Source: Lawsonella clevelandensis
Lineage (GTDB): Bacteria > Actinomycetota > Actinomycetes > Mycobacteriales > Mycobacteriaceae
Assembly: GCF_003241315.1 (NCBI RefSeq)
Contig: NZ_QFOZ01000001.1
Location: forward strand, 186,001-250,000
DNA: 64,000 nt
Reading direction: 5' to 3'
Under the pieces are notes generated by a model that was not told the origin of the DNA, ran no database searches, and saw only the letters and a program-made list of their open reading frames with translations. Within the stretch, counting starts at the first letter, position 1, and the number at the start of each line of letters is the position of its first letter. The translations under genes were made by a program, and so were the position numbers. Positions 7,897-17,695 of the stretch are shown here, piece after piece.

Positions 7897-9216
7897 GTGA
7901 CGATAGTAGCTTCCCCTGAACTAGTAGAGTGGTGGACCACTCCTGCTGGAGAAGATCTCATTAATGCTGTAAGCGCTTTATCGTGGACTCCCGCAGATAG
8001 TCTCTCGTCAACGGCACAACTTCGGAGACACTATCCAGATCTCACGCCAGAAATACTGAATGGGACAATTGATCTGGTGCAAGCACGGCAGCGGGCAGTG
8101 GAAAAACTAGGGCCTGCCAGTGCCCACTGGTTTCTCACTTTGGCAGCAGTTCAACAAGCTACTCCCTATGCGGTAACACACTACCGATCCCGTCGACTTC
8201 TCAGTAGTGATAGTACGATTGCACAGCCTATTCACGATGCCACCTGCTCAGTGGGAACAGAAGTGGCCGCACTAGTCCAGGCTGGCAGCACAGGAGAACT
8301 CAGCGGGTCAGATATTGATCAGGCTCGTTTAGCTATGGCGCGCCACAATGTTCCCACAGTCGCATTCCAGGAAGCGGATTGTCTCCACCCCGTATGGGGG
8401 AGCGACGTCATCACCCTGCTAGATCCTGCCCGGCGAACCGCCACAGGACAAAGACGCTACCGGGGACCCGATGCCACCACCCCCTCACTGACAGCTGTCC
8501 TGGAGGCATATCGTCAGCGCCCGTACCTGATGAAATGCGCCCCTGGTATCGAGTGGGACAAACTTTTCGCAGACGGGTGGGGCACAGGCCCCTGGCAGGG
8601 AGAAGTTGAGATTATTTCCATTACCGGATCACACGATGGGGGAGTAAAAGAGGCCGCCCTATGGTCCGTCGATCTGCTTAACCGTATAGCAGGCACAGCA
8701 GTGAATGTGGCAGAGGATAACGACGGATACACCAGACGCCGCGCCACCATACTGAGCTCAAACGGGCAGATCGTTGACCAGATAACAAACAGTGCCGCCA
8801 ACGAGGCCGCTGCCGCAGATGTTCCTACCAGAGAAGTAGGAGAAATCCTCATCGAACCAGACGGGGCAATTGTGCGCGCCGGGCTGGTGCGACACTGGGC
8901 AGCACGGCACGGACTGTGGCAACTGGATACGCGTATTGCTCATCTTACGGGTTCTGCCGCACCTGCAGGGGTTGCCTATTATCCAGTGGTAGAGCAAATG
9001 CGTTACCGCGTCGCAGACATCAAGAAGGCGCTACGGCATTACCCCACATCAAGCATAGAAATCCTGGTACGCGGCGTTGACGTTGACCCAGCACACCTAC
9101 GGAAAGCAATTCTTCCTAAACCAGTATCGGACGCTCCCGCCCGTACCCTGGTTATTAGCCGCGTGGGAAGCAATGCAGTGGCATTTCTCTGCGAGGCTCG
9201 CCGCATTGGACAATAG
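7897..9216 (+). CDS. THUMP-like domain / class I methyltransferase-fold protein
   Basis: A 439-residue protein. The middle has a Rossmann methyltransferase-like glycine motif (DATCSVGTEVAAL, about residues 113-125) and the motif IV-like element DVITLLDPARRT, which are features of the actinobacterial family annotated as THUMP-like domain or SAM-dependent methyltransferase. The C-terminal portion (about 350-439) is the THUMP-like part. An RNA target is likely but not proved. GTG start, with a weak AAGG upstream. It lies just before etfBA, as in related genomes, although no functional link is known. Confidence 0.75.
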   Translation: MTIVASPELVEWWTTPAGEDLINAVSALSWTPADSLSSTAQLRRHYPDLTPEILNGTIDLVQARQRAVEKLGPASAHWFLTLAAVQQATPYAVTHYRSRRLLSSDSTIAQPIHDATCSVGTEVAALVQAGSTGELSGSDIDQARLAMARHNVPTVAFQEADCLHPVWGSDVITLLDPARRTATGQRRYRGPDATTPSLTAVLEAYRQRPYLMKCAPGIEWDKLFADGWGTGPWQGEVEIISITGSHDGGVKEAALWSVDLLNRIAGTAVNVAEDNDGYTRRRATILSSNGQIVDQITNSAANEAAAADVPTREVGEILIEPDGAIVRAGLVRHWAARHGLWQLDTRIAHLTGSAAPAGVAYYPVVEQMRYRVADIKKALRHYPTSSIEILVRGVDVDPAHLRKAILPKPVSDAPARTLVISRVGSNAVAFLCEARRIGQ

Positions 9217-9256
9217 TTCCACCCTCTTGGCCAGTTCAGCATTTGTAAACCACGAT

Positions 9257-9288
9257 AAATACGGGTCAATGGACAAATACGGGTCAAT
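9257..9288 (+). repeat. Two 14-bp direct repeats upstream of etfB
   Basis: AAATACGGGTCAAT occurs at 9257-9270 and again at 9275-9288, an 18-base period, with no mismatch. The pair lies about 110 bases before the etfB start. It may be a regulator site or a recent slippage duplication. Confidence 0.7.
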
Positions 9289-9399
9289 ACATGTCAAAAC
9301 TAAGCGCCAAATGGAGAGAAAACTAGGTTGAAAAAGCTATTAGAGTTACCATCTTTGCAGGCGTATTTCCGCTAGTGCACCCTCAAGCAGGAGGTTTAC

Positions 9400-10191
9400 A
9401 TGTCAGCCACAGTCGTTCTTGTAAAACAAGTTCCTGACTATGAGACAGACAATTCCTTGACCGACGATTTTCGTCTCAACCGCGAAAACGTTGACAAGAT
9501 CTTAGACGAAACTAATGAGCATGCTGTGGAAGCCGCTGTACAGCTCAATGATATCCTGGAAACCCCACATGAGATCATTGCTCTCACTATGGGCCCTGAC
9601 AGTGCCGTCGAAGCACTGCGTCGCGCCATGGCAATGGGGGCAGACCGTGGCATTCACATCTGCGATGACGCTCTCGTTGGTTCCGATGCCATCCAAACCT
9701 CTTGGGTTCTTGCAAACGCTCTTGGCCATATCGAAGATACAAAACTTATCGTTTGCGGTGACCAATCATCAGATGCAGGTGCGGGCACTGTACCTGCAAT
9801 CGTTGCTGAGTACCTAGGTATTCCAGCTCTTACCAGCATCCATTCCCTCACCGTTGAACCTGATGGATCCCTCATCGCTGAGCGTGCCACAGACGGCTTT
9901 ACCTACCAGCTCACCGCGGAAATGCCCGCCCTCATCTCCGTCACAGAAACAATGAACGAACCCCGTTTCCCCTCCTTCAAAGGCATTATGGCTGCCAAGA
10001 AAAAGGAAGTTACAGAATGGACTCTTGCGGATATTGGTGTCCTTCCCACACAAGTAGGGCAAAAAGGTGCCGGCACAACAGTAACCGCTACTGAAGAACG
10101 GCCTGCCAAATCGCAAGGCGATATTTTTGTTGATAACGGTGATGGTGCTCAACGCATCATGAACTACCTCGTCGCAAAGAAGCTTGTATAG
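9400..10191 (+). CDS. etfB: Electron transfer flavoprotein beta subunit
   Basis: The 263-residue small subunit of the ETF heterodimer, which accepts electrons from acyl-CoA and other flavin dehydrogenases through FAD and passes them towards the quinone pool; the beta subunit normally also holds AMP. The ETF-beta pattern VLVKQVPD at the N-terminus, DETNEHAVEAAVQL, and ALTMGPDSAVEALRRAMAMG are clear. A strong Shine-Dalgarno AGGAGG lies six bases before the ATG. It is followed after 13 bases by etfA, forming a two-gene operon. Confidence 0.95.
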   Translation: MSATVVLVKQVPDYETDNSLTDDFRLNRENVDKILDETNEHAVEAAVQLNDILETPHEIIALTMGPDSAVEALRRAMAMGADRGIHICDDALVGSDAIQTSWVLANALGHIEDTKLIVCGDQSSDAGAGTVPAIVAEYLGIPALTSIHSLTVEPDGSLIAERATDGFTYQLTAEMPALISVTETMNEPRFPSFKGIMAAKKKEVTEWTLADIGVLPTQVGQKGAGTTVTATEERPAKSQGDIFVDNGDGAQRIMNYLVAKKLV

Positions 10192-10204
10192 GAGACTATG
10201 ACCT

Positions 10205-11185
10205 ATGACTATTCTTGTCCCCATTTCCTACACTGGCCGCGGCGACCAGGTACGCCCCACACAATCTAGCCTTGAAGCTCTCACCGCTGCCCGATCCATA
10301 GATACGGTGCATGCAATAGTCGTCTGTGAACCAGGCGTTTCAGAAACTCTCGCGGAGGCAATCGCCCCCTACGGTGTAGACGTTCTCCACGCTGCCGAAG
10401 ACAAGGACGCTTTTACTTTCTTCGCCACCCCCACCGTTGATCTTGTTAGTAGTATCGCTATCGCCGAAGACGCTGCTGGCGTTCTCCTTCCCGATAGCAT
10501 TATGAACCGCGAAATTGCTGGCCGTATTGCCGTACGCCTCGGCTCTGGACTTGCCTCCGATGTTGTCGCTCTTACCGATATCACCCACGTCACACATTCC
10601 ATCTTCGGATCACAGCTTGACGTCGCCGCCGAAATACACGGACGCTACCCAGTGGTAGTACTTCGTAACGGCGTTATCGATATCTCCGAAATTTCGCAGG
10701 ACGACCAAAAAACCGTAGAAATTCGTACAGTCTCTTTACCAGACCCCACTATTCGACGCAGCGTCAAAATTATGAAATGGCAAGAAGACGCCCCGAGCGA
10801 CCGTCCCAACCTCACTCAAGCAAAAGTTGTTGTAGCTGGTGGCCGCGGTGTGGGATCGGCAGAAGGATTCCACGACTATGTTGAGGGACTTGCCGACCAA
10901 CTAGGCGCTGCAGTAGGCACCACGCGTGACGCGGTAGATCTTGGATACTGCTCAGGAACTCTCCAAATTGGGCAAACTGGCGTCACCGTCAATCCCGATC
11001 TCTACATTGGGCTAGGTATTTCGGGCGCTATCCAGCACAAAGCGGGAATGCAAAATTCTAAACATATTGTGGTTGTCAACAATGATCCCGACGCACAACT
11101 TTTTTCACTCGCCGACCTGGGAATTGTTGGTGATGTAGAAGAAATTGTGCCGCAACTTATTGAACTGCTCAAAGCACGCAGCTGA
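10205..11185 (+). CDS. etfA: Electron transfer flavoprotein alpha subunit
   Basis: The 326-residue FAD-binding subunit of ETF. The C-terminal FAD domain (about 200-326) has the family signature LYIGLGISGAIQHKAGM, preceded by GGRGVGSAEGF, which bind the dinucleotide. The N-terminal domain (1-190) pairs with EtfB. Start ATG with GGAGAC about nine bases upstream. Cotranscription with etfB is implied by the 13-base gap; the cysteine desulfurase gene follows after 40 bases and may be read through. Confidence 0.95.
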   Translation: MTILVPISYTGRGDQVRPTQSSLEALTAARSIDTVHAIVVCEPGVSETLAEAIAPYGVDVLHAAEDKDAFTFFATPTVDLVSSIAIAEDAAGVLLPDSIMNREIAGRIAVRLGSGLASDVVALTDITHVTHSIFGSQLDVAAEIHGRYPVVVLRNGVIDISEISQDDQKTVEIRTVSLPDPTIRRSVKIMKWQEDAPSDRPNLTQAKVVVAGGRGVGSAEGFHDYVEGLADQLGAAVGTTRDAVDLGYCSGTLQIGQTGVTVNPDLYIGLGISGAIQHKAGMQNSKHIVVVNNDPDAQLFSLADLGIVGDVEEIVPQLIELLKARS

Positions 11186-11225
11186 CAACAGTCATCGTTG
11201 ACTCATAGCTGAAGAAAGACACCGA

Positions 11226-12446
11226 ATGCTCTGTGAAGATCCAGAATCTCTAGCTAATGCCGCATATTTCGACCACGCTGCTATTATCCCATTGCGGCCA
11301 GAAGCGTTGGAAGCAATGTGTACCTTGGCTAGTGATATAGGCAATCCTTCCAGTGCACATTCCGTGGGAAGACGAGCCCGCTGTCATCTAGAAGAAGCAC
11401 GTGAGTCTATCGCAGATAATCTAGGGGCCCGCCCCAGCGAAGTTATTTTCGTTAGCTCAGGTACAGAAGCAGACAATCTGGCTCTCAAAGGTATGGCATT
11501 ACAGCGCGCCGGGCAGGAATGCCATCGTTTGCTCCTTAGTGCGGTGGAGCATCATTCCGTTAGTGATACGGCGAAGTGGCTTTCCGACTATCGACATCAC
11601 TATTTCGGTATCGATTTGGATATTCTTCCTGTTGATGCGGAGGGACGTGTTCTTCCTGATGTTGTTGCGGAGCGACTGAACCAAGACGATGTACCGCTAC
11701 TACTGACGGTAATGGCTGCTAATAATGAGACAGGTACTGTTCAGCCTATAACCGAACTAGCAGATCTAGCACTATCTCATGATGTTCCTTTCCACGTGGA
11801 TGCAGTGCAAGCAGCAACACATATTCCGGTAGATTTTTCACATCCCGGCATCACCACTATGTCGGTTGCGTCCCAAAAAATTGGAGGACCTACCGGTGTA
11901 GGGGTTCTTCTGGCTCGCCGTGATGCCCCCCTCATCCCTCTTTTTCACGGCGGTGGGCAGGAACGAGGTTTGCGCCCAGGGACACAGAATCTTTTGGGCA
12001 TTGTTGGTATGGCTGCTGCGCTACGATCCGCTATCGCACAACAACACGAAGAAACTGTACGGCTTGTTGCCTTGCGAAAGCGACTGATTGATGGACTACA
12101 TGCTGCCGTCGACGATGTCATTATCAATGGTCCAGAAGAAGCAACCTGTGGGGCGGATACTCCCGTTCTTCCCGGGATAGTGTCAGCTACATTCCCTGGT
12201 TGTGAAGGTGATGCCCTTCTTATGCTTCTCGATGGTAAGGATGTGAGTGTCTCCCTTGGTGCTGCGTGTAGTGCTGGTGTGGCACAGGCTTCTGAAGTAT
12301 TGCTCGCTATGGGCATTCCTGCTCAACAAGCGCGTGGTACACTGCGTCTTTCCATGGGGTACACCACAACAGAGGAGCATATTGATACGCTTCTTCACGC
12401 TTTACCTCAGGTGGTGGAACGTGCTCGTTTAGCTGGTCTGGCATAG
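11226..12446 (+). CDS. iscS: Cysteine desulfurase (IscS/NifS family)
   Basis: A 406-residue PLP enzyme of aminotransferase class V that removes sulfur from cysteine. Visible residues: SAVEHHSV (His that stacks on PLP), FHVDAVQAA (Asp/Gln), the PLP lysine in SVASQKIGGPTG, and the catalytic cysteine in SLGAACSAG. The residue before the PLP lysine is Gln where His is usual. The next gene, mnmA, starts nine bases after the stop, so this enzyme is the likely sulfur donor for tRNA 2-thiouridylation. Start ATG with GAAAG upstream. Confidence 0.93.
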   Translation: MLCEDPESLANAAYFDHAAIIPLRPEALEAMCTLASDIGNPSSAHSVGRRARCHLEEARESIADNLGARPSEVIFVSSGTEADNLALKGMALQRAGQECHRLLLSAVEHHSVSDTAKWLSDYRHHYFGIDLDILPVDAEGRVLPDVVAERLNQDDVPLLLTVMAANNETGTVQPITELADLALSHDVPFHVDAVQAATHIPVDFSHPGITTMSVASQKIGGPTGVGVLLARRDAPLIPLFHGGGQERGLRPGTQNLLGIVGMAAALRSAIAQQHEETVRLVALRKRLIDGLHAAVDDVIINGPEEATCGADTPVLPGIVSATFPGCEGDALLMLLDGKDVSVSLGAACSAGVAQASEVLLAMGIPAQQARGTLRLSMGYTTTEEHIDTLLHALPQVVERARLAGLA

Positions 12447-12449
12447 GCT
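12444..12449 (+). promoter_or_regulatory. -10 box TAGGCT overlapping the iscS stop, leaderless mnmA
   Basis: TAGGCT begins with the TAG stop codon of iscS and is followed by six bases and the mnmA ATG at 12456. This suggests mnmA has its own leaderless transcript besides any read-through. Confidence 0.45.
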
Positions 12450-12455
12450 ATACCC

Positions 12456-13679
12456 ATGCGTGTACTAGCTGCCTTATCCGGAGGTGTTGACTCTTCCGTA
12501 GCTGCTGCCCGCCTAGTTGATGCTGGGCACGAGGTAGTGGGCATCCATCTTGCACTGTCCAGTGCTCCAGCGACATTACGGACTGGCGCGCGTGGTTGTT
12601 GTTCTCTGGAAGATTCTAGCGATGCGCGTCGTGTTGCTGATCAATTAGGCATCCCGTTTTACGTGTGGGATTTTTCTGAGCGTTTCCGTTCGCACGTCAT
12701 TGAGGATTTTGTTACCACGTATGAACTAGGGGAGACACCTAATCCGTGCTTGCGGTGCAATGAACGAATTAAATTTGATGCTCTCCTCGAACGTGGCCTT
12801 GCCTTGGGATATGACGCTGTGGCCACTGGCCATTACGCACAGATTACTGACGGCATGCTGCGCCGTGGTGTGGACTCGGCGAAAGACCAATCGTATGTGT
12901 TAGGTGTGCTTAACCGACACCAACTTGATCACTCACTTTTCCCCTGTGGTGATACCGAAAAACCTGATATTCGGAAGGAAGCTGCTGCACACGGTTTCAG
13001 TGTGGCATCGAAACCAGACTCTACTGATATCTGTTTCATTCCCAATAGAGATACACGTGGTTTCCTTCACCTTCGGCTCGGTGATCGACCTGGCCCAGTA
13101 GTCGATATGGTGACGGGGAAAACCGTTGCGGAACACCACGGTACATACGGTTTTACAATTGGTCAGCGGAAGGGACTAGGGCTCCCTGGTCCACTACCCG
13201 ATGGATTACCACGCTATGTGGTGGGTATTGATGTGCGCCGTAATACGGTTCTTATTGGTACGCGAGACATGTTGGCAACTAACTATTTACAGGGATGGCC
13301 TGGAAACTGGTTAGTAACGGAATTAGCCACTATTGCGGCAGCTGGTGAACATTACCAATTGCGCTGTGAAGTACAAGTACGAGCACACGCTACACCCGTA
13401 CCATGCACCGTTGAAATAGGTGCTGCGGATACTAACACTGCAGGTACACCAGCGGAGATGACAGGTGGAGTTGTCACTATTCATACGGATACACCGTTGC
13501 GTGGTGTCGCATGTGGGCAAACTGCCGTGCTTTACCAGCCAGATCCGGCCGGAGATATTGTCCTTGGATCTGTCACTATCCACGCTACGGCACGCAACCG
13601 TGATGATCTGTACAAAGAATTCCCCAGTGAACATTCTTCTGCTACAACCACAGAGACAATAGCCGCAGAGGATATCTAG
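12456..13679 (+). CDS. mnmA: tRNA 2-thiouridine(34) synthase MnmA
   Basis: Thiolates U34 of tRNA-Lys, tRNA-Glu and tRNA-Gln using ATP and persulfide sulfur. The 407-residue protein has the PP-loop SGGVDSS (residues 8-14), the first catalytic Cys in NPCLRCN (about 98), and the second in STDICFIP (about 193). The C-terminal beta-barrel (about 265-370) is present, followed by a roughly 25-residue Thr/Ala/Glu-rich tail that most homologues lack. Its start matches homologues exactly. The stop TAG shares one base with the GTG of the next gene. Confidence 0.95.
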   Translation: MRVLAALSGGVDSSVAAARLVDAGHEVVGIHLALSSAPATLRTGARGCCSLEDSSDARRVADQLGIPFYVWDFSERFRSHVIEDFVTTYELGETPNPCLRCNERIKFDALLERGLALGYDAVATGHYAQITDGMLRRGVDSAKDQSYVLGVLNRHQLDHSLFPCGDTEKPDIRKEAAAHGFSVASKPDSTDICFIPNRDTRGFLHLRLGDRPGPVVDMVTGKTVAEHHGTYGFTIGQRKGLGLPGPLPDGLPRYVVGIDVRRNTVLIGTRDMLATNYLQGWPGNWLVTELATIAAAGEHYQLRCEVQVRAHATPVPCTVEIGAADTNTAGTPAEMTGGVVTIHTDTPLRGVACGQTAVLYQPDPAGDIVLGSVTIHATARNRDDLYKEFPSEHSSATTTETIAAEDI

Positions 13680-14730
13680 TGGACATACGTGCAGAGGGAA
13701 CCTATCCCGGTACGGATATGCGGCTTACCCTTGCCACAATTGCGGGAGAAGCCAGTCCGAGTTTCTTCTTTCCTGTTCTTCCGGAGCGTGGCTATGAAGC
13801 GTCACCAGTAGGACGAATGACAGCTCTGCTACCAGACATGGTATGGGGCTATGGGATACGTACTTTTACCTGCGGAGCGCATGAAACGCGTTTTCACCGG
13901 TCTGCCTGTTCACTCCTAGAGCAAGATCTGGATCTACTGGAAGAAACTATCGAAACAACAGGTACAGCGGAGGGGAAACTGACGGTACCGCTCGCAGGAC
14001 CTGTCACCTGCCTTTCCCATGTGGAACTTTCCAACGGGCATTGGATGTGGACAGATGCAGGTGCAGTGCGGGACCTCATGGAGCAATATGCGGAAATGGT
14101 TGCCCATGTCATCAACGAAATAACGCATCGTACGGGCCGTGATGTGTGGATTGTCATTGACGAGACTGAAGCACAGTCAGTATTCGATGGAAGTCTATCT
14201 GGGATACATATATGGGAGAGTATGCCCATTCCCGATATGCGAACATTACTGTCCCAATGGGGTGCTAGTGGGGCAGTAGCGCCAGGTCGCGTTGTCCTAC
14301 GTCTACCGGATATGACGCAGTTTCCGGACCATACCTGGACTCGCTACTGTGATTCGGTAATACGTGCAAAGACATTGCGTTTAGCTCTGCCATTTTCTCT
14401 GCGACCAACGGCAGAGCAGCGCGATACTCTAGGAGAGCTGTATGACCAGTGGGGAACTAGCCTAGAACTATATCGCTACCAGTGGCGGTGCCACGCCAGC
14501 AGTGGCGCACTCAGGCACAGCGCATTGCACAAGTGCTACACGATATAGCTGTTCCTCCACAGGTAGAGAAAATACCAGCTGTACATGATACAACATTGCG
14601 GTGGGCAGCCAGTACCGTGTCCAATACCACGTTTAATGCTGTGCCGTTTCGTCCTGCGGAAAGTGTAGCGGAGTATGTGGGAGCTCTTGCAGAAGTACCA
14701 GCGTTAGTCCTCAACGAGTGGCCCCAGTAA
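13679..14730 (+). pseudogene. MetE-like (Rv3015c-type) gene broken by a frameshift
   Basis: The first frame (13679-14548) resembles the actinobacterial vitamin-B12-independent methionine synthase-like family that follows mnmA in this order, but then runs into an unrelated tail. The family's C-terminal helices (TQAQRIAQVLHDIAVP ... LRWAASTVSNTTF) continue in the -1 frame, open from 14461 to the TAA at 14728-14730. The shift falls at about 14455-14480, near TATCGCTACCAG; one extra base there would restore a single frame of about 350 codons. The segment where relatives, from memory, carry a metal-ligand HxC motif reads RLPDMTQ here, which also suggests decay. An assembly error is the alternative. 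The 3' end overlaps the convergent exonuclease gene by 27 bases. Confidence 0.7.
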
Positions 14731-15420
14731 CGGCCATTCCGTTTCTACAGTGCTATAGTTACGTCCTACCCGTGCCAGATAGTCACGCAGGCTCTGCTGA
14801 CGTTCCTTCTGCCACTCAGTCTGCTGCGTCATTAATTCCGCAGTGGGTGTTGTACAAAGCTGGGGATAGGTTTCCGCGAGACGGAGTGCCAGCTGTGCAG
14901 CCCCCAATGCATCCGCATCAGCCTGGTGAGCATTGTCGAGAGAAACGTTGTAATGTGCGCACACCATGGTTAACGTGCGTCTGCCTTGACGATATTTATC
15001 CAGTGCGCGGTCAATAACGTAGGGGTCTATTACTAACCCACGAATCTCAAAACTGGGAACCCAATGGCGCAGGATAGTGAGATCAAATGAGGCGTTGTAG
15101 ACGATAACTGCGCGATTGTCCTCCCACGCATCGTAAAGACAAGAGACAGTCTCCTCTGCAACCTCCTGGTGGGGGCGTCCCTCTGTGCGCGCTTTTTCTG
15201 TTGAGATGCCGTGGACTGCGCTTGCGGCGGCAGGAATATCGCATCCGGGATCAGCAAGCCAATTATGGGCCTCAATGAGGGGTTCTGCCGATGACGTAGT
15301 GTCGGGGAAATCAATGTTTAGGCATGAGGATGTGACAATGCGTGCGGTGCGTGGGTTTGGACCAGTAGTTTCGAGGTCGAAAGAGCACACGTGGTGAGGG
15401 TTAAAGAAACTGTCTGCCAT
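14704..15420 (-). CDS. DEDDh 3'-5' exonuclease (DnaQ-like)
   Basis: A 238-residue exonuclease with all the DEDDh motifs: FDLETTGPNP (Asp and Glu of ExoI, residues 14-23), YNASFDLTIL (ExoII Asp, about 107-116) and NAHQADADALG (ExoIII His and Asp). It is cytosolic and resembles a lone epsilon-type subunit; whether it proofreads with a polymerase or trims RNA/DNA independently cannot be told. Strong GGAG Shine-Dalgarno seven bases before the ATG (ACTCCT on the plus strand at 15425-15430). It is convergent with the broken MetE-like gene and divergent from ligA. Confidence 0.88.
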   Translation of the reverse strand: MADSFFNPHHVCSFDLETTGPNPRTARIVTSSCLNIDFPDTTSSAEPLIEAHNWLADPGCDIPAAASAVHGISTEKARTEGRPHQEVAEETVSCLYDAWEDNRAVIVYNASFDLTILRHWVPSFEIRGLVIDPYVIDRALDKYRQGRRTLTMVCAHYNVSLDNAHQADADALGAAQLALRLAETYPQLCTTPTAELMTQQTEWQKERQQSLRDYLARVGRNYSTVETEWPLLGPLVED

Positions 15421-15523
15421 GGATACTCCTCTGAGGTAAGCAATCGCAGAATATGCACAAAACTGTTCTTCAGGTTACTCTCTGGCTGTAGCAAATTTGG
15501 TTAACTTCGTGGTGTGGAAACGT

Positions 15524-15529
15524 TAGGCT
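15524..15529 (+). promoter_or_regulatory. -10 box TAGGCT, leaderless ligA
   Basis: TAGGCT is followed by six bases (AAAGAC) and the GTG at 15536. There is no Shine-Dalgarno sequence, so initiation is probably leaderless. Confidence 0.5.
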
Positions 15530-15535
15530 AAAGAC

Positions 15536-17695
15536 GTGATTGACTCAACTATTCAGCAGCGGTGGAATGAGCTAGCGGACACTGTGCGGGACCACCAATT
15601 CCGCTACTACGTTATGAATTCACCCATCATTGCAGATAGTGAGTTCGACAAGCTTTTCTATGAGCTAGTAGCACTCGAAGACGAATACCCCGAACTCCGT
15701 ACACCTAACTCACCTACACAGTTGGTAGGTGGTGGTTTCGAGACTACTTTTCAGTCTGTTGAGCATCCGGAGAGAATGCTCAGTTTAGACGATGTTTTTA
15801 GTCCAGAAGAATTAACGGAGTGGCTTACTCGGCTGGAAAATGAGGTGGGGACACACCAGGAATATCTTACGGAACTGAAAATCGATGGTGCCGCAATAGA
15901 TCTGGTGTATCGAAATGGTGTTTTGGACCGTGCTGCTACTCGCGGTGATGGGCGAGTGGGGGAGGATATTACCCTCAATGCGCGCACTATTGTTGATATC
16001 CCCACGCATTTGCGTGAAAATCCGGATTACCCGATCCCTGCTCTGTTAGAAGTGCGCGGGGAAGTGTTTTTTGCTCTTGATGACTTTGCTGCACTTAATG
16101 AACGAATTATTAATGAGGCAGCAGAAGCTGACAGGAAACCTAAGCCTTTTGCTAATCCACGCAATGCTGCGGCGGGATCTCTCCGTCAAAAAGATCCGGC
16201 AGAGGTGGCTCGTCGCCATCTTCGTATGATTTGTCATGGCTTAGGGAAAACTGAAGGTTTTCATCCTACGACGCAGTGGGAGGCCTATCAAGCTATGGCG
16301 TCTTGGGGATTGCATGTTTCCGATAAAACAGAATGCGTCCACGGTATCGATGAGGTCCTTAACAAGATGCGGTACTGGGGTGAACATCGTGCCGAAAGTG
16401 AACATGAAACTGATGGATTAGTTGTAAAACTCAATAACATTGCGGAACAACGCAGACTGGGGGCAACATCACGTGTACCGCGGTGGGCTGTTGCCTATAA
16501 ATATCCACCCGAAGAAGCTATAACGAAACTGCTGGATATTCGCGTTTCTGTAGGGCGAACTGGACGTGTCACACCCTATGCTTTTATGGAACCTGTCACT
16601 GTTGCCGGCTCAACAGTATCTAATGCGACGTTGCACAACCAGTTTGAAGTGAAACGTAAGGGTGTTCTCATTGGCGACCAGGTCGTCATTAGAAAAGCTG
16701 GAGAAGTTATCCCCGAGGTTTTAGGCCCTATCGTTGATGCGCGTACGGGTGAGGAAAAAGAATTCATCTTTCCCACACACTGTCCTGAATGTGGTGCTCT
16801 TCTTGCCCCAGAAAAAGAATCTGACCAGGACTGGCGTTGCCCCAACACACATGGATGTCCGGCGCAGTTGCGGGAACGTCTGTTTTATCTTGCGAGTCGG
16901 GCCGCCCTCGATATTGAGGCGCTTGGGGAGAAGGGGGCCCGTGATCTGTACGAGCGGAATATTTTGCATGATGAAGGGGATCTTTTCACCATCACTGCTG
17001 CAGATTTGTTAAAAACACAGCAATATACGCGGCGTGCACCCCGTAATGTGGATACGGATCCTAAATATGCGCATACTGCAGTAGGCGAGGTCGATGGACA
17101 GCGCGTCATCTTGTCCAAGACTGGGGAGAAGTTACTACAAAACTTAGAAGAGGCAAAAGAACGGCCATTGTGGCGGATTCTCGTTGCTCTTTCCATTCGC
17201 CATGTTGGGCCCACCGCTGCTCGTTCTCTAGCAACAGCATTTGGTAGTCTGCAGAAAATTCAGCACTTGGCTATGAGTGGAGAAGTAGCCACGCTATCTG
17301 AGGTAGAAGGTGTGGGCGGCATTATTGCAGATTCGCTTGTGGAATGGTTTTCTATAGAGTGGCATCGCGATATCGTTGACAAATGGGCTGCTGCGGGAGT
17401 CCGTATGGAGGATTCCCATGAGGAGGATCAGCCCCACACGCTAGAGGGGTTGACGGTGGTTGCTACCGGTTCATTAGAAGGCTTTACGCGCGATTCTGTG
17501 AAGGAGGCTATTGTCTCCCATGGTGGTAAGGCAGCCAGTTCTGTTTCCAAGAAAACTGACTACGTTGTTGCTGGTGCTCATGCTGGCTCAAAACTTACTA
17601 AAGCAGAGGCTTTAGGTATTCCTGTTCTTAATGAGGAAGAATTTGTTGTGCTACTACACGGTGGCGAAGCAGCGTTAAAGGAGAAACGTGCATGA
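15536..17695 (+). CDS. ligA: NAD-dependent DNA ligase LigA
   Basis: Seals nicks during replication and repair with NAD as cofactor. The 719-residue protein has domain Ia (YYVMNSPIIADSEFDKLF), the adenylation Lys in ELKIDGAAID (about residue 122), the OB fold, a four-cysteine zinc finger (CPEC ... CPNTHGC, about 420-440), helix-hairpin-helix motifs (RHVGPTAARSLATAFGSL) and a C-terminal BRCT domain (about 640-715). Slightly longer than M. tuberculosis LigA. The GTG start matches homologues and has a -10 box six bases before it. Its TGA overlaps the ATG of the GNAT gene by four bases. Confidence 0.97.
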   Translation: MIDSTIQQRWNELADTVRDHQFRYYVMNSPIIADSEFDKLFYELVALEDEYPELRTPNSPTQLVGGGFETTFQSVEHPERMLSLDDVFSPEELTEWLTRLENEVGTHQEYLTELKIDGAAIDLVYRNGVLDRAATRGDGRVGEDITLNARTIVDIPTHLRENPDYPIPALLEVRGEVFFALDDFAALNERIINEAAEADRKPKPFANPRNAAAGSLRQKDPAEVARRHLRMICHGLGKTEGFHPTTQWEAYQAMASWGLHVSDKTECVHGIDEVLNKMRYWGEHRAESEHETDGLVVKLNNIAEQRRLGATSRVPRWAVAYKYPPEEAITKLLDIRVSVGRTGRVTPYAFMEPVTVAGSTVSNATLHNQFEVKRKGVLIGDQVVIRKAGEVIPEVLGPIVDARTGEEKEFIFPTHCPECGALLAPEKESDQDWRCPNTHGCPAQLRERLFYLASRAALDIEALGEKGARDLYERNILHDEGDLFTITAADLLKTQQYTRRAPRNVDTDPKYAHTAVGEVDGQRVILSKTGEKLLQNLEEAKERPLWRILVALSIRHVGPTAARSLATAFGSLQKIQHLAMSGEVATLSEVEGVGGIIADSLVEWFSIEWHRDIVDKWAAAGVRMEDSHEEDQPHTLEGLTVVATGSLEGFTRDSVKEAIVSHGGKAASSVSKKTDYVVAGAHAGSKLTKAEALGIPVLNEEEFVVLLHGGEAALKEKRA

